Source: an uncultured Eubacteriales bacterium (GTDB taxonomy: Bacteria > Bacillota > Clostridia > Lachnospirales > Lachnospiraceae). Taken from it: DNA of 64,000 nt. The position numbers and the translations under genes were made by a program. The notes beneath the pieces were generated by a model. The model saw only the letters and a program-made list of their open reading frames with translations, had not been told where the DNA came from and made no database searches. The stretch lies in assembly GCA_900542465.1 (NCBI GenBank), contig UQNS01000002.1:1-64000 (forward strand), in the 5' to 3' direction. Positions 7,726 to 16,026 of this stretch are shown piece by piece (the stretch's first letter is position 1; every line of letters starts with the position of its first letter).

Positions 7726-7798
7726 TGAGCAGATTATAGCTGGTTTTTTAACAAGTCAGCATTACTGATAATTTATTATTTAGAGGGACAGTGAGAAG

Positions 7799-9469
7799 AT
7801 GACATCTGAAGAAAATATTAAACTTGCAGAGCTGCTTTTTGGACAGGAAGATCTGAAGATCCCGGCCTATTATGAAGCTTTGTATCCTTATCGTGAACTG
7901 GGTAATAAAGCAGAGGTCACCAGACTGGCGCCGAGCCCGACAGGATTTATCCACCTGGGAAACCTTTACAGCGCCCTGGTAGATGAGAGAGTTGCTCATA
8001 CAAGTGACGGTGTATTTTATTTAAGGATCGAAGACACAGATGCCAAAAGAAAGGTCGAGGGAGCGGTCGATCTTATCATTGATTCACTCAGATATTTTGA
8101 TATTGAATTTGATGAGGGAGCAGGATACGACGATGCGGATACGGTCAACGCATATGGCCCTTATGTACAGACTGAAAGAGTTGAAATATATCACACATTT
8201 GCTAAGAAGCTTGTAGAGGAAGGAAAAGCATATCCTTGCTTCTGTACTGAAGAGGAACTGTCTGGGATACGTGAAGAACAGGAGGCAGCAAAACTTCTTA
8301 CAGGATATTATGGGGAATATGCAATATGCAGAAACTGGACATTTGACCAGTATAAAGAGGCATTTGATGCAGGCAGACCGTATGTTCTGAGACTCAGAAG
8401 TGATGGAAGTCCGGATAAGGAATTTATATTTAAGGATGAGATCAAGGGAGAGGTTAAACTGCCGGAGAATATACATGATATAGTCCTTCTTAAAAAGGAC
8501 GGTATTCCTACATATCATTTTGCACATGCTGTAGATGACCATTTTATGAGGACGACTTTAGTTGTACGAGGTACAGAATGGCTTGCCTCAGCGCCGATAC
8601 ATGTGCAGCTTTTTAATGCGCTTGGCTTTAAACTTCCTAAATATGCTCATACAGCTCATATGATGAAAATTGATCCAGAGACCGGCGGAAAGAGAAAGCT
8701 TTCCAAGAGAAACGATCCGGAGATGAGTCTTGCATACTACAGAGAAGAAGGGTTTCATCCTCATTGCATAAAGGTATATCTTCTTACGCTTCTTAATTCA
8801 AATTTCGAGGAGTGGCATAAGCAGAATCCTGATAAAAATATCAATGAGTTTCCATTCTCGGTGAAGAACATGAATAATTCCGGTGCTCTTTTTGATATGG
8901 ATAAGCTGGAGAATATATGTAAAAACGAATTATCTCAGCTTCAGGTTATCGAAGTATATGACTTCCTTGCTGACTGGGCTCACAGATATGAATCTGAAAA
9001 GAAAAAGATCTGGTTTGCTGACGAGGCTAAGATAACGGATATTATAATGCTTTACATGGGTGTGGGTCAGAAGAGGAGAAGGAAGGATCTTGTTAATGCG
9101 AAGCAGGCATTTGACCAGTTCTCTATCTTCTTTAATGAGTTCAGGAAGCAGGAAGAAGACTTTAAGCTCCCTGCAGAAGATGTTAAGACGATACTTAAAG
9201 AATATCTTGAGACATTTGATTATAATGATGATAATCAGAAGTGGTTCGATAAGATTTCCGCGATTGCCGAAAGGAATGGTTTTGCAACAGACAGAAAGGC
9301 CTATAAGGCTGATCCTGATAAGTTCAGAGGTGATGTTTCGGATATTGCAACAACAGTGAGGATCGCGGTGACAGGACGTTCTAACACACCGGATCTCTGG
9401 AGCATTATCCAGATTATTGGACTTGAAGAGATGGAAAGCAGAATTAACAGCGTGATTAAAGGAGAATAA
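7799..9469 (+). CDS. gltX: Glutamyl-tRNA synthetase
   Basis: This class I synthetase charges tRNA-Glu. The HIGH element is HLGN (52-55) in PSPTGFIHLGN and the KMSKS element is KLSKR (300-304). At 556 residues it is longer than the usual 470-490 and resembles the longer clostridial form. A GAGAAG site precedes ATG 7799. It heads an operon with glnA one base behind and glnS at the end, so supply and use of Glu and Gln are combined in one transcript. Because a separate GlnRS is present, this enzyme need not mischarge tRNA-Gln. Confidence 0.95.
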   Translation: MTSEENIKLAELLFGQEDLKIPAYYEALYPYRELGNKAEVTRLAPSPTGFIHLGNLYSALVDERVAHTSDGVFYLRIEDTDAKRKVEGAVDLIIDSLRYFDIEFDEGAGYDDADTVNAYGPYVQTERVEIYHTFAKKLVEEGKAYPCFCTEEELSGIREEQEAAKLLTGYYGEYAICRNWTFDQYKEAFDAGRPYVLRLRSDGSPDKEFIFKDEIKGEVKLPENIHDIVLLKKDGIPTYHFAHAVDDHFMRTTLVVRGTEWLASAPIHVQLFNALGFKLPKYAHTAHMMKIDPETGGKRKLSKRNDPEMSLAYYREEGFHPHCIKVYLLTLLNSNFEEWHKQNPDKNINEFPFSVKNMNNSGALFDMDKLENICKNELSQLQVIEVYDFLADWAHRYESEKKKIWFADEAKITDIIMLYMGVGQKRRRKDLVNAKQAFDQFSIFFNEFRKQEEDFKLPAEDVKTILKEYLETFDYNDDNQKWFDKISAIAERNGFATDRKAYKADPDKFRGDVSDIATTVRIAVTGRSNTPDLWSIIQIIGLEEMESRINSVIKGE

Positions 9470-9470
9470 A

Positions 9471-10811
9471 ATGCCTAGGGAAAAATATACAAGAGAAGAT
9501 ATAGAGAGAATGGTAAAGGAAGAGAAGGTGGAATTTATTCGTCTTCAGTTCAGTGATATCTTCGGTGTTTTAAAAAATGTAGCGATTACAGCTGATCAGC
9601 TCGGGAAGGCTCTCGACAATAAATGTATGTTTGATGGATCTTCAGTGGAAGGTTTTGTCAGAATCGAGGAGTCGGATATGTATCTATATCCGGATTATGA
9701 TTCATTCGTTATTTTCCCATGGAATCATGAAAGAGGTAAGGTCGCCCGTCTTATCTGTGACGTTTATACGGCAGACGGAGAACCATTCAGCGGAGATCCG
9801 AGAAATGTTCTTAAAAAGGTGTGCAAGGAAGCAGCGGATATGGGGTATACATTCAATGTAGGACCGGAGTGTGAGTTCTTCCTTTTTGAAACAGATGAGG
9901 ATGGAAAGCCAACAACTAATACTAAGGACCATGGAAGCTATTTTGATCTTGGACCGACAGATCCGGGCGAAGGTGTGAGACAGGAAATGGTCCATGCCCT
10001 TTCAAAAATGGGATTTGAGATCGAGGCTTCTCATCATGAAGTTGCACCGGCTCAGCATGAGATCGATTTTAAGTATGATGATGCTATTTCAGCAGCGGAT
10101 AACATTATGACATTCAAGCTTGCGGTAAAGACGATCGCACAGAAGAATAATCTTTATGCAACATTTATCCCTAAGCCTATTAAGGGGATCGCAGGATCAG
10201 GCATGCATATAAACATGTCCCTTTCAGATAAGAACGGAAAAAATGTATTTGCTGATGATTCAGATAAATTAGGTCTTTCAGAAGTGGCGTATCATTTTAT
10301 AGCCGGTCTTATGAAGCATGCTAATGGAATGACGGCGATCCTTAATCCGCTCGTTAATTCATATAAGAGACTTGTTCCGGGATATGAAGCGCCTGTTTAC
10401 GTGGCATGGTCAGCAACCAACAGAAGCCCGCTCATCAGGATCCCATGCGCGCGCGGAAATTCTACACGTGTTGAACTCAGGAATCCGGATCCATCAGCTA
10501 CGCCATACCTTGCCATCGCAGTATGCCTTGCTGCCGGACTTGACGGTATCAAGAACAAGCTTGAAGTAGGTGAGAGTGTAGACTGCAATGTATTTGAAAT
10601 GACAGAAGAGGAGAGGGCAGTAGCTAATGTAACTACACTTCCTGAGACATTGGTCGATGCTATAACGCTTTTACATGAAGATGAAGTTATATGTGAAGCT
10701 CTTGGCAGTCATGTTGTAACTAAGTACACGGAAGCAAAGATGAAAGAATGGAACGAGTATAAGACATCGGTTTCACAGTGGGAAATTGATGAATATCTCG
10801 CAAAGTATTAA
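9471..10811 (+). CDS. glnA: Glutamine synthetase, type I alpha
   Basis: This enzyme makes glutamine from glutamate, ammonia and ATP as a cytosolic dodecamer. At 446 residues it matches the Bacillus/Clostridium GSI-alpha form. The loop FDGSSVEGF (54-62), the NRSPLIRIP active-site strand and the metal-binding segments are all present. The Tyr-containing adenylylation loop of GSI-beta is absent, as expected for this type. The ATG follows the gltX stop by one base, so translation is coupled, and there is no own promoter or GlnR-like box in between. Regulation would thus be through the gltX promoter or by product feedback. Confidence 0.97.
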   Translation: MPREKYTREDIERMVKEEKVEFIRLQFSDIFGVLKNVAITADQLGKALDNKCMFDGSSVEGFVRIEESDMYLYPDYDSFVIFPWNHERGKVARLICDVYTADGEPFSGDPRNVLKKVCKEAADMGYTFNVGPECEFFLFETDEDGKPTTNTKDHGSYFDLGPTDPGEGVRQEMVHALSKMGFEIEASHHEVAPAQHEIDFKYDDAISAADNIMTFKLAVKTIAQKNNLYATFIPKPIKGIAGSGMHINMSLSDKNGKNVFADDSDKLGLSEVAYHFIAGLMKHANGMTAILNPLVNSYKRLVPGYEAPVYVAWSATNRSPLIRIPCARGNSTRVELRNPDPSATPYLAIAVCLAAGLDGIKNKLEVGESVDCNVFEMTEEERAVANVTTLPETLVDAITLLHEDEVICEALGSHVVTKYTEAKMKEWNEYKTSVSQWEIDEYLAKY

Positions 10812-10849
10812 TTAAATAGATCCGCGAACGAAAACCGGAAAGGGAAAGA

Positions 10850-11491
10850 ATGGAAAAAGATTTTTTAACAATGTCCATTGGAGAGTTTACAGAGGCTCTC
10901 GCTTCCAGTGCATCAGTTCCGGGTGGTGGAGGGGCCAGCGCTTTTGTAGCTGGCCTTTCTGTCGCACTGGGAAGAATGGTAGCAGCACTGACCACGGGCA
11001 AAAAGAAGTATGCTGACACCCAGGAAGAACTGGAAGTGATAATAGAACAGCTGGGAGAATTTCAGAAAGTAATGCTGGACTCTGTTGAAAAGGATGCAGA
11101 AGTATTTTATCCTTTGTCACAGGCTTATTCACTTCCGAAGGAAACAGAGGAGGAAAAAGCTTTCAGGGCAGAGATGCTGGAAAGGCTTCTTGCGGATGCG
11201 GCGGGAGCACCTTTGGAATTAATGGGAAATATAGTAAGACTTATGGGACTGTTAGAACATCTTTCAGCTATTGGCAGCAGGATGGTCATCAGTGACGCAG
11301 GGGTCGCTGTCTGCTTTGCGAAGGCGGCGCTGGACAGCTCTGCACTTAATGTTTACATAAATACAAAGCTTATGAGAAATAAAACAATGGCAGAAAGCAT
11401 GAACAAAATTGCGGATGAGTTTAAAGAAGAAGGCAGACTTATAGAAGAGAGAGTCTCAGGACATATCATAGACGAATTGAAAACAAGATAA
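10850..11491 (+). CDS. fchA: FchA-family methenyl-THF cyclohydrolase / formimino-THF cyclodeaminase
   Basis: A stand-alone member of the cyclodeaminase family (213 residues, the usual size), marked by SVPGGGGASAFVAGLSVALG near the start. In animals this domain deaminates formimino-THF; in acetogens and purine fermenters the stand-alone FchA acts as methenyl-THF cyclohydrolase. It lies nine bases before folD, whose own cyclohydrolase residues are substituted (see folD), which favours the cyclohydrolase role here. There is no adjacent formiminotransferase or histidine-degradation gene. Family certain, exact reaction inferred. Confidence 0.9.
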   Translation: MEKDFLTMSIGEFTEALASSASVPGGGGASAFVAGLSVALGRMVAALTTGKKKYADTQEELEVIIEQLGEFQKVMLDSVEKDAEVFYPLSQAYSLPKETEEEKAFRAEMLERLLADAAGAPLELMGNIVRLMGLLEHLSAIGSRMVISDAGVAVCFAKAALDSSALNVYINTKLMRNKTMAESMNKIADEFKEEGRLIEERVSGHIIDELKTR

Positions 11492-11500
11492 GGAGGAAAA

Positions 11501-12364
11501 ATGGCGGATCTGCTTGGCCTCCCGGCAGCCAAAGAACTGCAGGAGGAGATTATTGAAAAACTGGATATATTCAGGAAGTCATCAAATTATCCGGGAAGAC
11601 TTCCCAGACTGGGGATTGTAAGAGTTGGTGAAAGACCGGATGATCTGTATTATGAGAGCAGTGCAGTAAAAAAGATAGCATCTTTGGGAATGGAATCAAG
11701 TGTATTTTCTTTCCCGGGTGACATCAGTCATGGACGCTTCCTTGAAGAGTTTATTAAAATCAACGAAGATGATGGTATCGATGGCATATTGATGTTTTCA
11801 CCTTTACCCAAAACTTTAGATGAGAATGAGATCTTGTCTGTAATGGATCCGGACAAAGATCTGGATGGACTCACCAGGCCTAATCAGGTAAAGGTCTATC
11901 TCGGTGAGGATGGTGGATTTGCACCATGCACTGCAGCGGCAGTAATGCAGATCCTTAAGTATGCTAAAGTGGAATTATCAGGTAAAAAAGTTGTAGTACT
12001 GGGAAGAAGCAAGGTCATAGGGAAACCGGTCTCCATGCTTCTGCTAAAAGAAAATGCTACAGTTACTATATGCCATTCTAAAACAGAAGCGCTTGCCGGC
12101 ATATGTCGTGAAGCTGATATTTTAATAGCTGCGGCAGGAAGAGCAAAGATGGTGACAGATGATTTTATCAAGGATGGAGCGGTCGTGGTAGATGTAGGAA
12201 TAAATCAGGATCCTGATGGAAATATGTGCGGAGATGTGGATTATTATAAGGCTGTCCCTAAAGCCCGTCTTATTACCCCGGTACCAAGAGGTGTCGGAAG
12301 TGTGACGACTACCATCCTTGCGTCCCACTTACTGGAAGCGGCGATAAAAAAAGCCAATGGATAA
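11501..12364 (+). CDS. folD: FolD family methylene-THF dehydrogenase, cyclohydrolase residues replaced
   Basis: The 287-residue protein has the FolD layout: catalytic domain, then a Rossmann domain with GRSKVIGKPVSMLL for NADP, and a closing TPVPRGVGSVTT. A gap-free hand alignment to E. coli FolD puts Ala55 at the position of the catalytic Lys54 and Phe99 at Gln98 (motif FSPLP instead of QLPLP); only the Asp of KDLDG (Asp122) is kept. Lys54 and Gln98 are central to cyclohydrolase activity in the family, so this protein may be a dehydrogenase only, working with the neighbouring FchA. A strong AAGGAGG site precedes the ATG. Confidence 0.92.
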   Translation: MADLLGLPAAKELQEEIIEKLDIFRKSSNYPGRLPRLGIVRVGERPDDLYYESSAVKKIASLGMESSVFSFPGDISHGRFLEEFIKINEDDGIDGILMFSPLPKTLDENEILSVMDPDKDLDGLTRPNQVKVYLGEDGGFAPCTAAAVMQILKYAKVELSGKKVVVLGRSKVIGKPVSMLLLKENATVTICHSKTEALAGICREADILIAAAGRAKMVTDDFIKDGAVVVDVGINQDPDGNMCGDVDYYKAVPKARLITPVPRGVGSVTTTILASHLLEAAIKKANG

Positions 12365-12404
12365 GGTTTAGCGGTTTAGAAATATTGAAAGAAGAGATGG
12401 ATTT

Positions 12405-13349
12405 ATGAGTGATTATATTTTAAAGGCGATTTCAGCTGATGGACAGGCGAGAGCATATGTCGCGACGACAAAGGATCTTGTAAATGAAGCTGCAAGGAGG
12501 CATGAAATGAGTCCCGTTACCATCGTAGCCTCAGGCAGGCTTTTTACTGCCGGCGCTATGATGGGAACTATGATGAAAAATGACAAGGATCTCCTGACGG
12601 TAAGGATCAAGGGAAATGGTCCTATAGGGCAAATGGCAGTGACCGCAGATTCTAATGGTCATGTTAAAGGATTTGTCGGGAATCCTCAGGTCATGCTTCC
12701 GCTCAAGGATGGCAGGATCGATGTGGCCGGAGCACTTGGTATAGGTGTTCTCAGTGTCACTAAAGACCTGGGACTGAAAGAGCCTTATATTGGTGATACT
12801 ATACTTGTTACAAGTGAGATAGGTGATGATCTTACCTACTATTTCGCTACAAGTGAGCAGACACCGTCAGCTGTAGGCCTTGGCGTTCTTATGGATAAAG
12901 ATAATACAGCTAAAGATGCGGGCGGTTTTATAGTGCAGATGCTTCCGGGAGCTTCAGAGGAGACAACAGGTATTTTAGAGGCTAATATCGCGTTAATAAA
13001 ATCTGTTTCAGAACTTCTTGATAAAGGAGAGACGCCGGAAGACATCCTCGCAAGAATATTCAATGGTATCGAATATAAGATATTGGAAAAAATCGATGTT
13101 TCTTATAAATGTGACTGTTCCAGAAATAAGGTGGTAAAAGCTTTACTAAGTCTTGGCGCTGATGAGCTGGAAGACCTTATTGAAGAGGGAAAACCGGTCG
13201 AGACTAAATGTCAGTTCTGTGGAGAAAAGTATGAGTTTGGTCTTGATGAATTACAGGCGCTGCATGATGATCTGGAGGAAAAAAGAAGAGCTGAGGAGGC
13301 TTTTAAGAAAGCAAAGGCAGCTAAGGAAGAAGCATATAATGAAGAGTAA
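12405..13349 (+). CDS. hslO: Hsp33 redox-regulated chaperone
   Basis: Hsp33 is a cytosolic holdase switched on when oxidation releases its zinc. The N-terminal domain is typical (GPIGQMAVTADSNG, GALGIGVLSVTKDLG), and the C-terminal zinc centre is present as CDC around residue 236 and CQFC about 32 residues later. A charged coiled tail of about 30 residues (EEKRRAEEAFKKAKAAKEE) extends the usual 290-residue length to 314. The stop overlaps the start of the next gene by 11 bp. In an anaerobe it fits the other oxidative-defence genes of the window. Confidence 0.95.
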   Translation: MSDYILKAISADGQARAYVATTKDLVNEAARRHEMSPVTIVASGRLFTAGAMMGTMMKNDKDLLTVRIKGNGPIGQMAVTADSNGHVKGFVGNPQVMLPLKDGRIDVAGALGIGVLSVTKDLGLKEPYIGDTILVTSEIGDDLTYYFATSEQTPSAVGLGVLMDKDNTAKDAGGFIVQMLPGASEETTGILEANIALIKSVSELLDKGETPEDILARIFNGIEYKILEKIDVSYKCDCSRNKVVKALLSLGADELEDLIEEGKPVETKCQFCGEKYEFGLDELQALHDDLEEKRRAEEAFKKAKAAKEEAYNEE

Positions 13350-13851
13350 TATTATACTTATAGGTATGCCGGGAAGCGGCAAAAGTACGATCGGAGTACA
13401 ACTTGCAAAATGGCTTGGCTATGATTTTATAGATGCAGATCTTATCATACAGAAGGCAACGGGCAAGACCCTTGCAGATATTCTTACAGTGCATGGGGAC
13501 TCAGGATTTATTAAAATCGAGAATGAGATCAATCAGACTATTGATCCGGAAAGAAGTGTTATTGCAACAGGCGGTTCGGCAGTCTATGGAGAAGAGGCCA
13601 TGAAACACTTTAAAGAGATAGGTGATATAGTCTATTTTAAAGTGAATCTTTCAGATCTTGAGGAGCGATTGGGTGACCTCTTAAAAAGAGGTGTGGTATC
13701 CAATGGCAAGGAAGAGATCGGCGAGATACTGAAAGAGAGGACCCATCTTTATGAAAAATATGCTGAAATAACACTGGATCTGGGAAATATGACACCAAGT
13801 GAGGCGGCAGCAGTTGTATTTGAACAGTTTAAAGACCGCAAAGGCAAATAA
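13339..13851 (+). CDS. Shikimate kinase-like P-loop kinase
   Basis: A 170-residue nucleoside-monophosphate-kinase fold protein with Walker A GMPGSGKST (9-17) and the DAD motif that holds Mg in shikimate kinases. Compared by eye with E. coli AroK, the shikimate-contacting Arg58 is replaced by Ile (GFIKIENE for GFRDREE), the GGG turn is GGS, and the RPLL lid is absent; the late Arg (KERTHLYEKY) is kept. It may be a divergent shikimate kinase or a kinase for another small molecule. ATG 13339 is chosen because it starts directly on the Walker strand and overlaps hslO; longer frames upstream lie inside hslO. Confidence 0.75.
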   Translation: MKSNIILIGMPGSGKSTIGVQLAKWLGYDFIDADLIIQKATGKTLADILTVHGDSGFIKIENEINQTIDPERSVIATGGSAVYGEEAMKHFKEIGDIVYFKVNLSDLEERLGDLLKRGVVSNGKEEIGEILKERTHLYEKYAEITLDLGNMTPSEAAAVVFEQFKDRKGK

Positions 13852-13863
13852 GGAAGGCTTGCT

Positions 13864-15522
13864 ATGGAAATGGAAGAAAAGTCAAAGAATTTTATAGAGC
13901 AGATTATTGACAAGAATCTAGCAGAGGGACGTGTGAAAGAAGTCCACACGCGTTTCCCTCCTGAACCGAACGGATATCTGCATATAGGACATGCCAAGTC
14001 GATCCTTCTTAACTATGGGCTTGCCAGGGAATACAAGGGCAGATTCAATTTAAGATTTGATGATACCAACCCGGGCAAGGAGAAGGAAGAATTCGTTGAG
14101 TCGATCAAGACAGATGTGGAGTGGCTTGGAGTAAAGTGGGACGGTGATATTTATTACGCTTCCGATTATTTTGAAAAAATGTACGAGGCGGCCGTGACGC
14201 TTATAAAAAAAGGAAAGGCATTCGTATGCGACTTAACTGCTGATGAGATCCGCGAATACAGAGGAACTCTGACTGAGCCCGGCAGGGAGAGTCCGTACAG
14301 AAACAGATCTGTTGAAGAAAATCTGAAGCTTTTTGATGAAATGAAAAATGGCGTTTACGCTGATGGAGAAAAAGTTTTAAGAGCTAAGATCGATATGAGC
14401 GCATCCAATATCAATATGAGGGACCCTGTTATATACAGAGTGGCACATCTTAACCACCACAGAACGGGTGATAAATGGTGCGTTTATCCTATGTATGATT
14501 TTGCTCATCCGTTGGAGGACGCATTTGAGGGGATCACACATTCAATCTGTACACTTGAGTTTGAAGATCACAGACCGCTTTACAACTGGGTGGTAGAAGA
14601 AGTGGGATTTGAAAATCCTCCTCAGCAGATAGAGTTTGCCAAGTTATATATTAAAAATGTAGTTACAGGCAAGCGCTATATAAAGAAGCTGGTTGAAGAG
14701 GGCATCGTAGATGGATGGAATGATCCAAGACTCGTTTCTATCTCGGGTTTAAGAAGACGTGGATTTACACCGGAGTCCATTGCCAGATTCGTTGAGCTCG
14801 TGGGTGTGACCAAGTCTCAGGGTGAAGTCGAATATCCGATGCTTGAATATTGTATAAGGGAAGATCTTAAGCTTTCGACCAAACGTATCATGGCGGTCCT
14901 GGATCCTGTTAAACTAGTTATAGATAATTATCCGGAAGATCAGGAAGAAATGCTTGAAGTGCCTAATAATATGGAAAATCATGAACTTGGAACAAGGATG
15001 GTACCTTTTTCAAGAGAACTGTTTATAGAGAGAGAGGACTTTATGGAAGAACCTCCGAAAAAATACTTCAGGCTCTTTCCGGGCAATGAAGTGCGCCTGA
15101 TGAATGCATACTTCGTCAAATGTGTATCTTTGGAAAAAGATGAAAACGGAAATGTAAAGGTTATTCATTGTGAATATGACCCGGCAACTAAAGGCGGAGA
15201 CTCTAAAGAACGTAAGGTAAAGGGCACTATCCATTGGGTCGCTGCAAGGACGGCGGAAACTGCCAGGGTCAGAATTTATGAAAATCTTGTAGATGAGAAC
15301 AAAGAAATGTATGCAGAAGACGGTTCTTTGAATGTTAATCCGGATTCGCTTACAACAATTGAAAATGCCTTGTTTGAACCATACATAAAAGATATTGCTC
15401 CTGAAGAAAGATTCCAGTTCGTAAGAAACGGATATTTTGTAAGTGATATGCAAGACTCGAAGCCGGGAAAACCAGTATTTAACCGCATTGTATCACTTAA
15501 GTCATCCTTTAAATTAAGTTGA
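13864..15522 (+). CDS. glnS: Glutaminyl-tRNA synthetase
   Basis: This charges tRNA-Gln directly, an option many Firmicutes lack (they use GatCAB) but some Clostridia have. The HIGH element is HIGH in PPEPNGYLHIGHAKS (near 33-42). The region that carries KMSKS in E. coli GlnRS (VMSKRKL) reads VTGKRYI here, keeping the basic residues but not Met and Ser; the flanking DGWNDPRLVSISGLRRRGF is well conserved. The two-barrel anticodon domain is complete at 552 residues. It ends the gltX-to-glnS operon, and its stop codon lies inside the -35 box of the next promoter. Confidence 0.95.
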   Translation: MEMEEKSKNFIEQIIDKNLAEGRVKEVHTRFPPEPNGYLHIGHAKSILLNYGLAREYKGRFNLRFDDTNPGKEKEEFVESIKTDVEWLGVKWDGDIYYASDYFEKMYEAAVTLIKKGKAFVCDLTADEIREYRGTLTEPGRESPYRNRSVEENLKLFDEMKNGVYADGEKVLRAKIDMSASNINMRDPVIYRVAHLNHHRTGDKWCVYPMYDFAHPLEDAFEGITHSICTLEFEDHRPLYNWVVEEVGFENPPQQIEFAKLYIKNVVTGKRYIKKLVEEGIVDGWNDPRLVSISGLRRRGFTPESIARFVELVGVTKSQGEVEYPMLEYCIREDLKLSTKRIMAVLDPVKLVIDNYPEDQEEMLEVPNNMENHELGTRMVPFSRELFIEREDFMEEPPKKYFRLFPGNEVRLMNAYFVKCVSLEKDENGNVKVIHCEYDPATKGGDSKERKVKGTIHWVAARTAETARVRIYENLVDENKEMYAEDGSLNVNPDSLTTIENALFEPYIKDIAPEERFQFVRNGYFVSDMQDSKPGKPVFNRIVSLKSSFKLS

Positions 15523-15547
15523 CATCGACTCCTTATTTTGATATCAT
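15519..15547 (+). promoter_or_regulatory. Promoter of the cold-shock gene
   Basis: TTGACA (15519-15524) overlaps the glnS stop; TATCAT (15542-15547) follows after 17 bases. The start point would leave a leader of about 50 bases before the csp ATG, room for the cold-responsive leader structure typical of such genes. Confidence 0.8.
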
Positions 15548-15605
15548 TCAAGGAGTGCTGTTTGCACTATTTCCGTTGTGTATATTTTTTGGAGGTTATT
15601 TAGTA

Positions 15606-15803
15606 ATGAAAGGTACAGTAAAGTGGTTTAACAACCAGAAGGGTTTTGGATTTATTAGCGATGAGAACGGTAATGACGTATTCGTACATTACACAGGCCT
15701 CAACATGGAAGGCTTCAGAGGTCTTGAAGATGGCGTTGATGTAGAATTCGATATCACTGAAGGAGCTAAGGGCCCTCAGGCTGTTAACGTAACAAAGATC
15801 TAA
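15606..15803 (+). CDS. Cold-shock protein (CspA/CspD family)
   Basis: A 65-residue single OB-fold protein that binds single-stranded RNA and DNA and melts mRNA structure. RNP1 is KGFGFI (13-18) and RNP2 is VFVHY (25-29), both intact. The ATG at 15606 follows TTTTGGAGG by 11 bases; a longer frame upstream is leader sequence and not family-like. It has its own promoter and terminator, so it forms a single-gene unit. Confidence 0.96.
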   Translation: MKGTVKWFNNQKGFGFISDENGNDVFVHYTGLNMEGFRGLEDGVDVEFDITEGAKGPQAVNVTKI

Positions 15804-15912
15804 TAACTTCTTATATTGATTTTATGGTTTACTGTATCAGGAAATTATAAATAAATACTAGAACTTAGATGAGAAATGAAAGCATTTGCCTTCATTTAGT
15901 TATGATTTACAG

Positions 15913-15958
15913 GAAATAAGCGGTTGTTCGTTAATAGAACGGCTGCTTATTTTTTTTT
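15913..15958 (+). terminator. Terminator of the cold-shock gene
   Basis: A stem of about 15 pairs (AATAAGCGGTTGTTC against GAACGGCTGCTTATT, with wobble pairs) and a seven-base loop is followed by nine T. It lies 110 bases behind the stop, an unusually long 3' leader-out; a weaker imperfect hairpin (AAATGAA / TTCATTT) precedes it. Confidence 0.85.
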
Positions 15959-16026
15959 GAGTTAGTTTGTGTTATCATAACTTAATTATAGCTATATAAA
16001 CGATGATTTGATTAGGAGAGCAATCG

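Noticed and set aside
13153..13338. Upstream extension of the shikimate-kinase-like frame
   Set aside because: Lies wholly inside hslO in another frame and would precede the P-loop strand that normally starts the protein.
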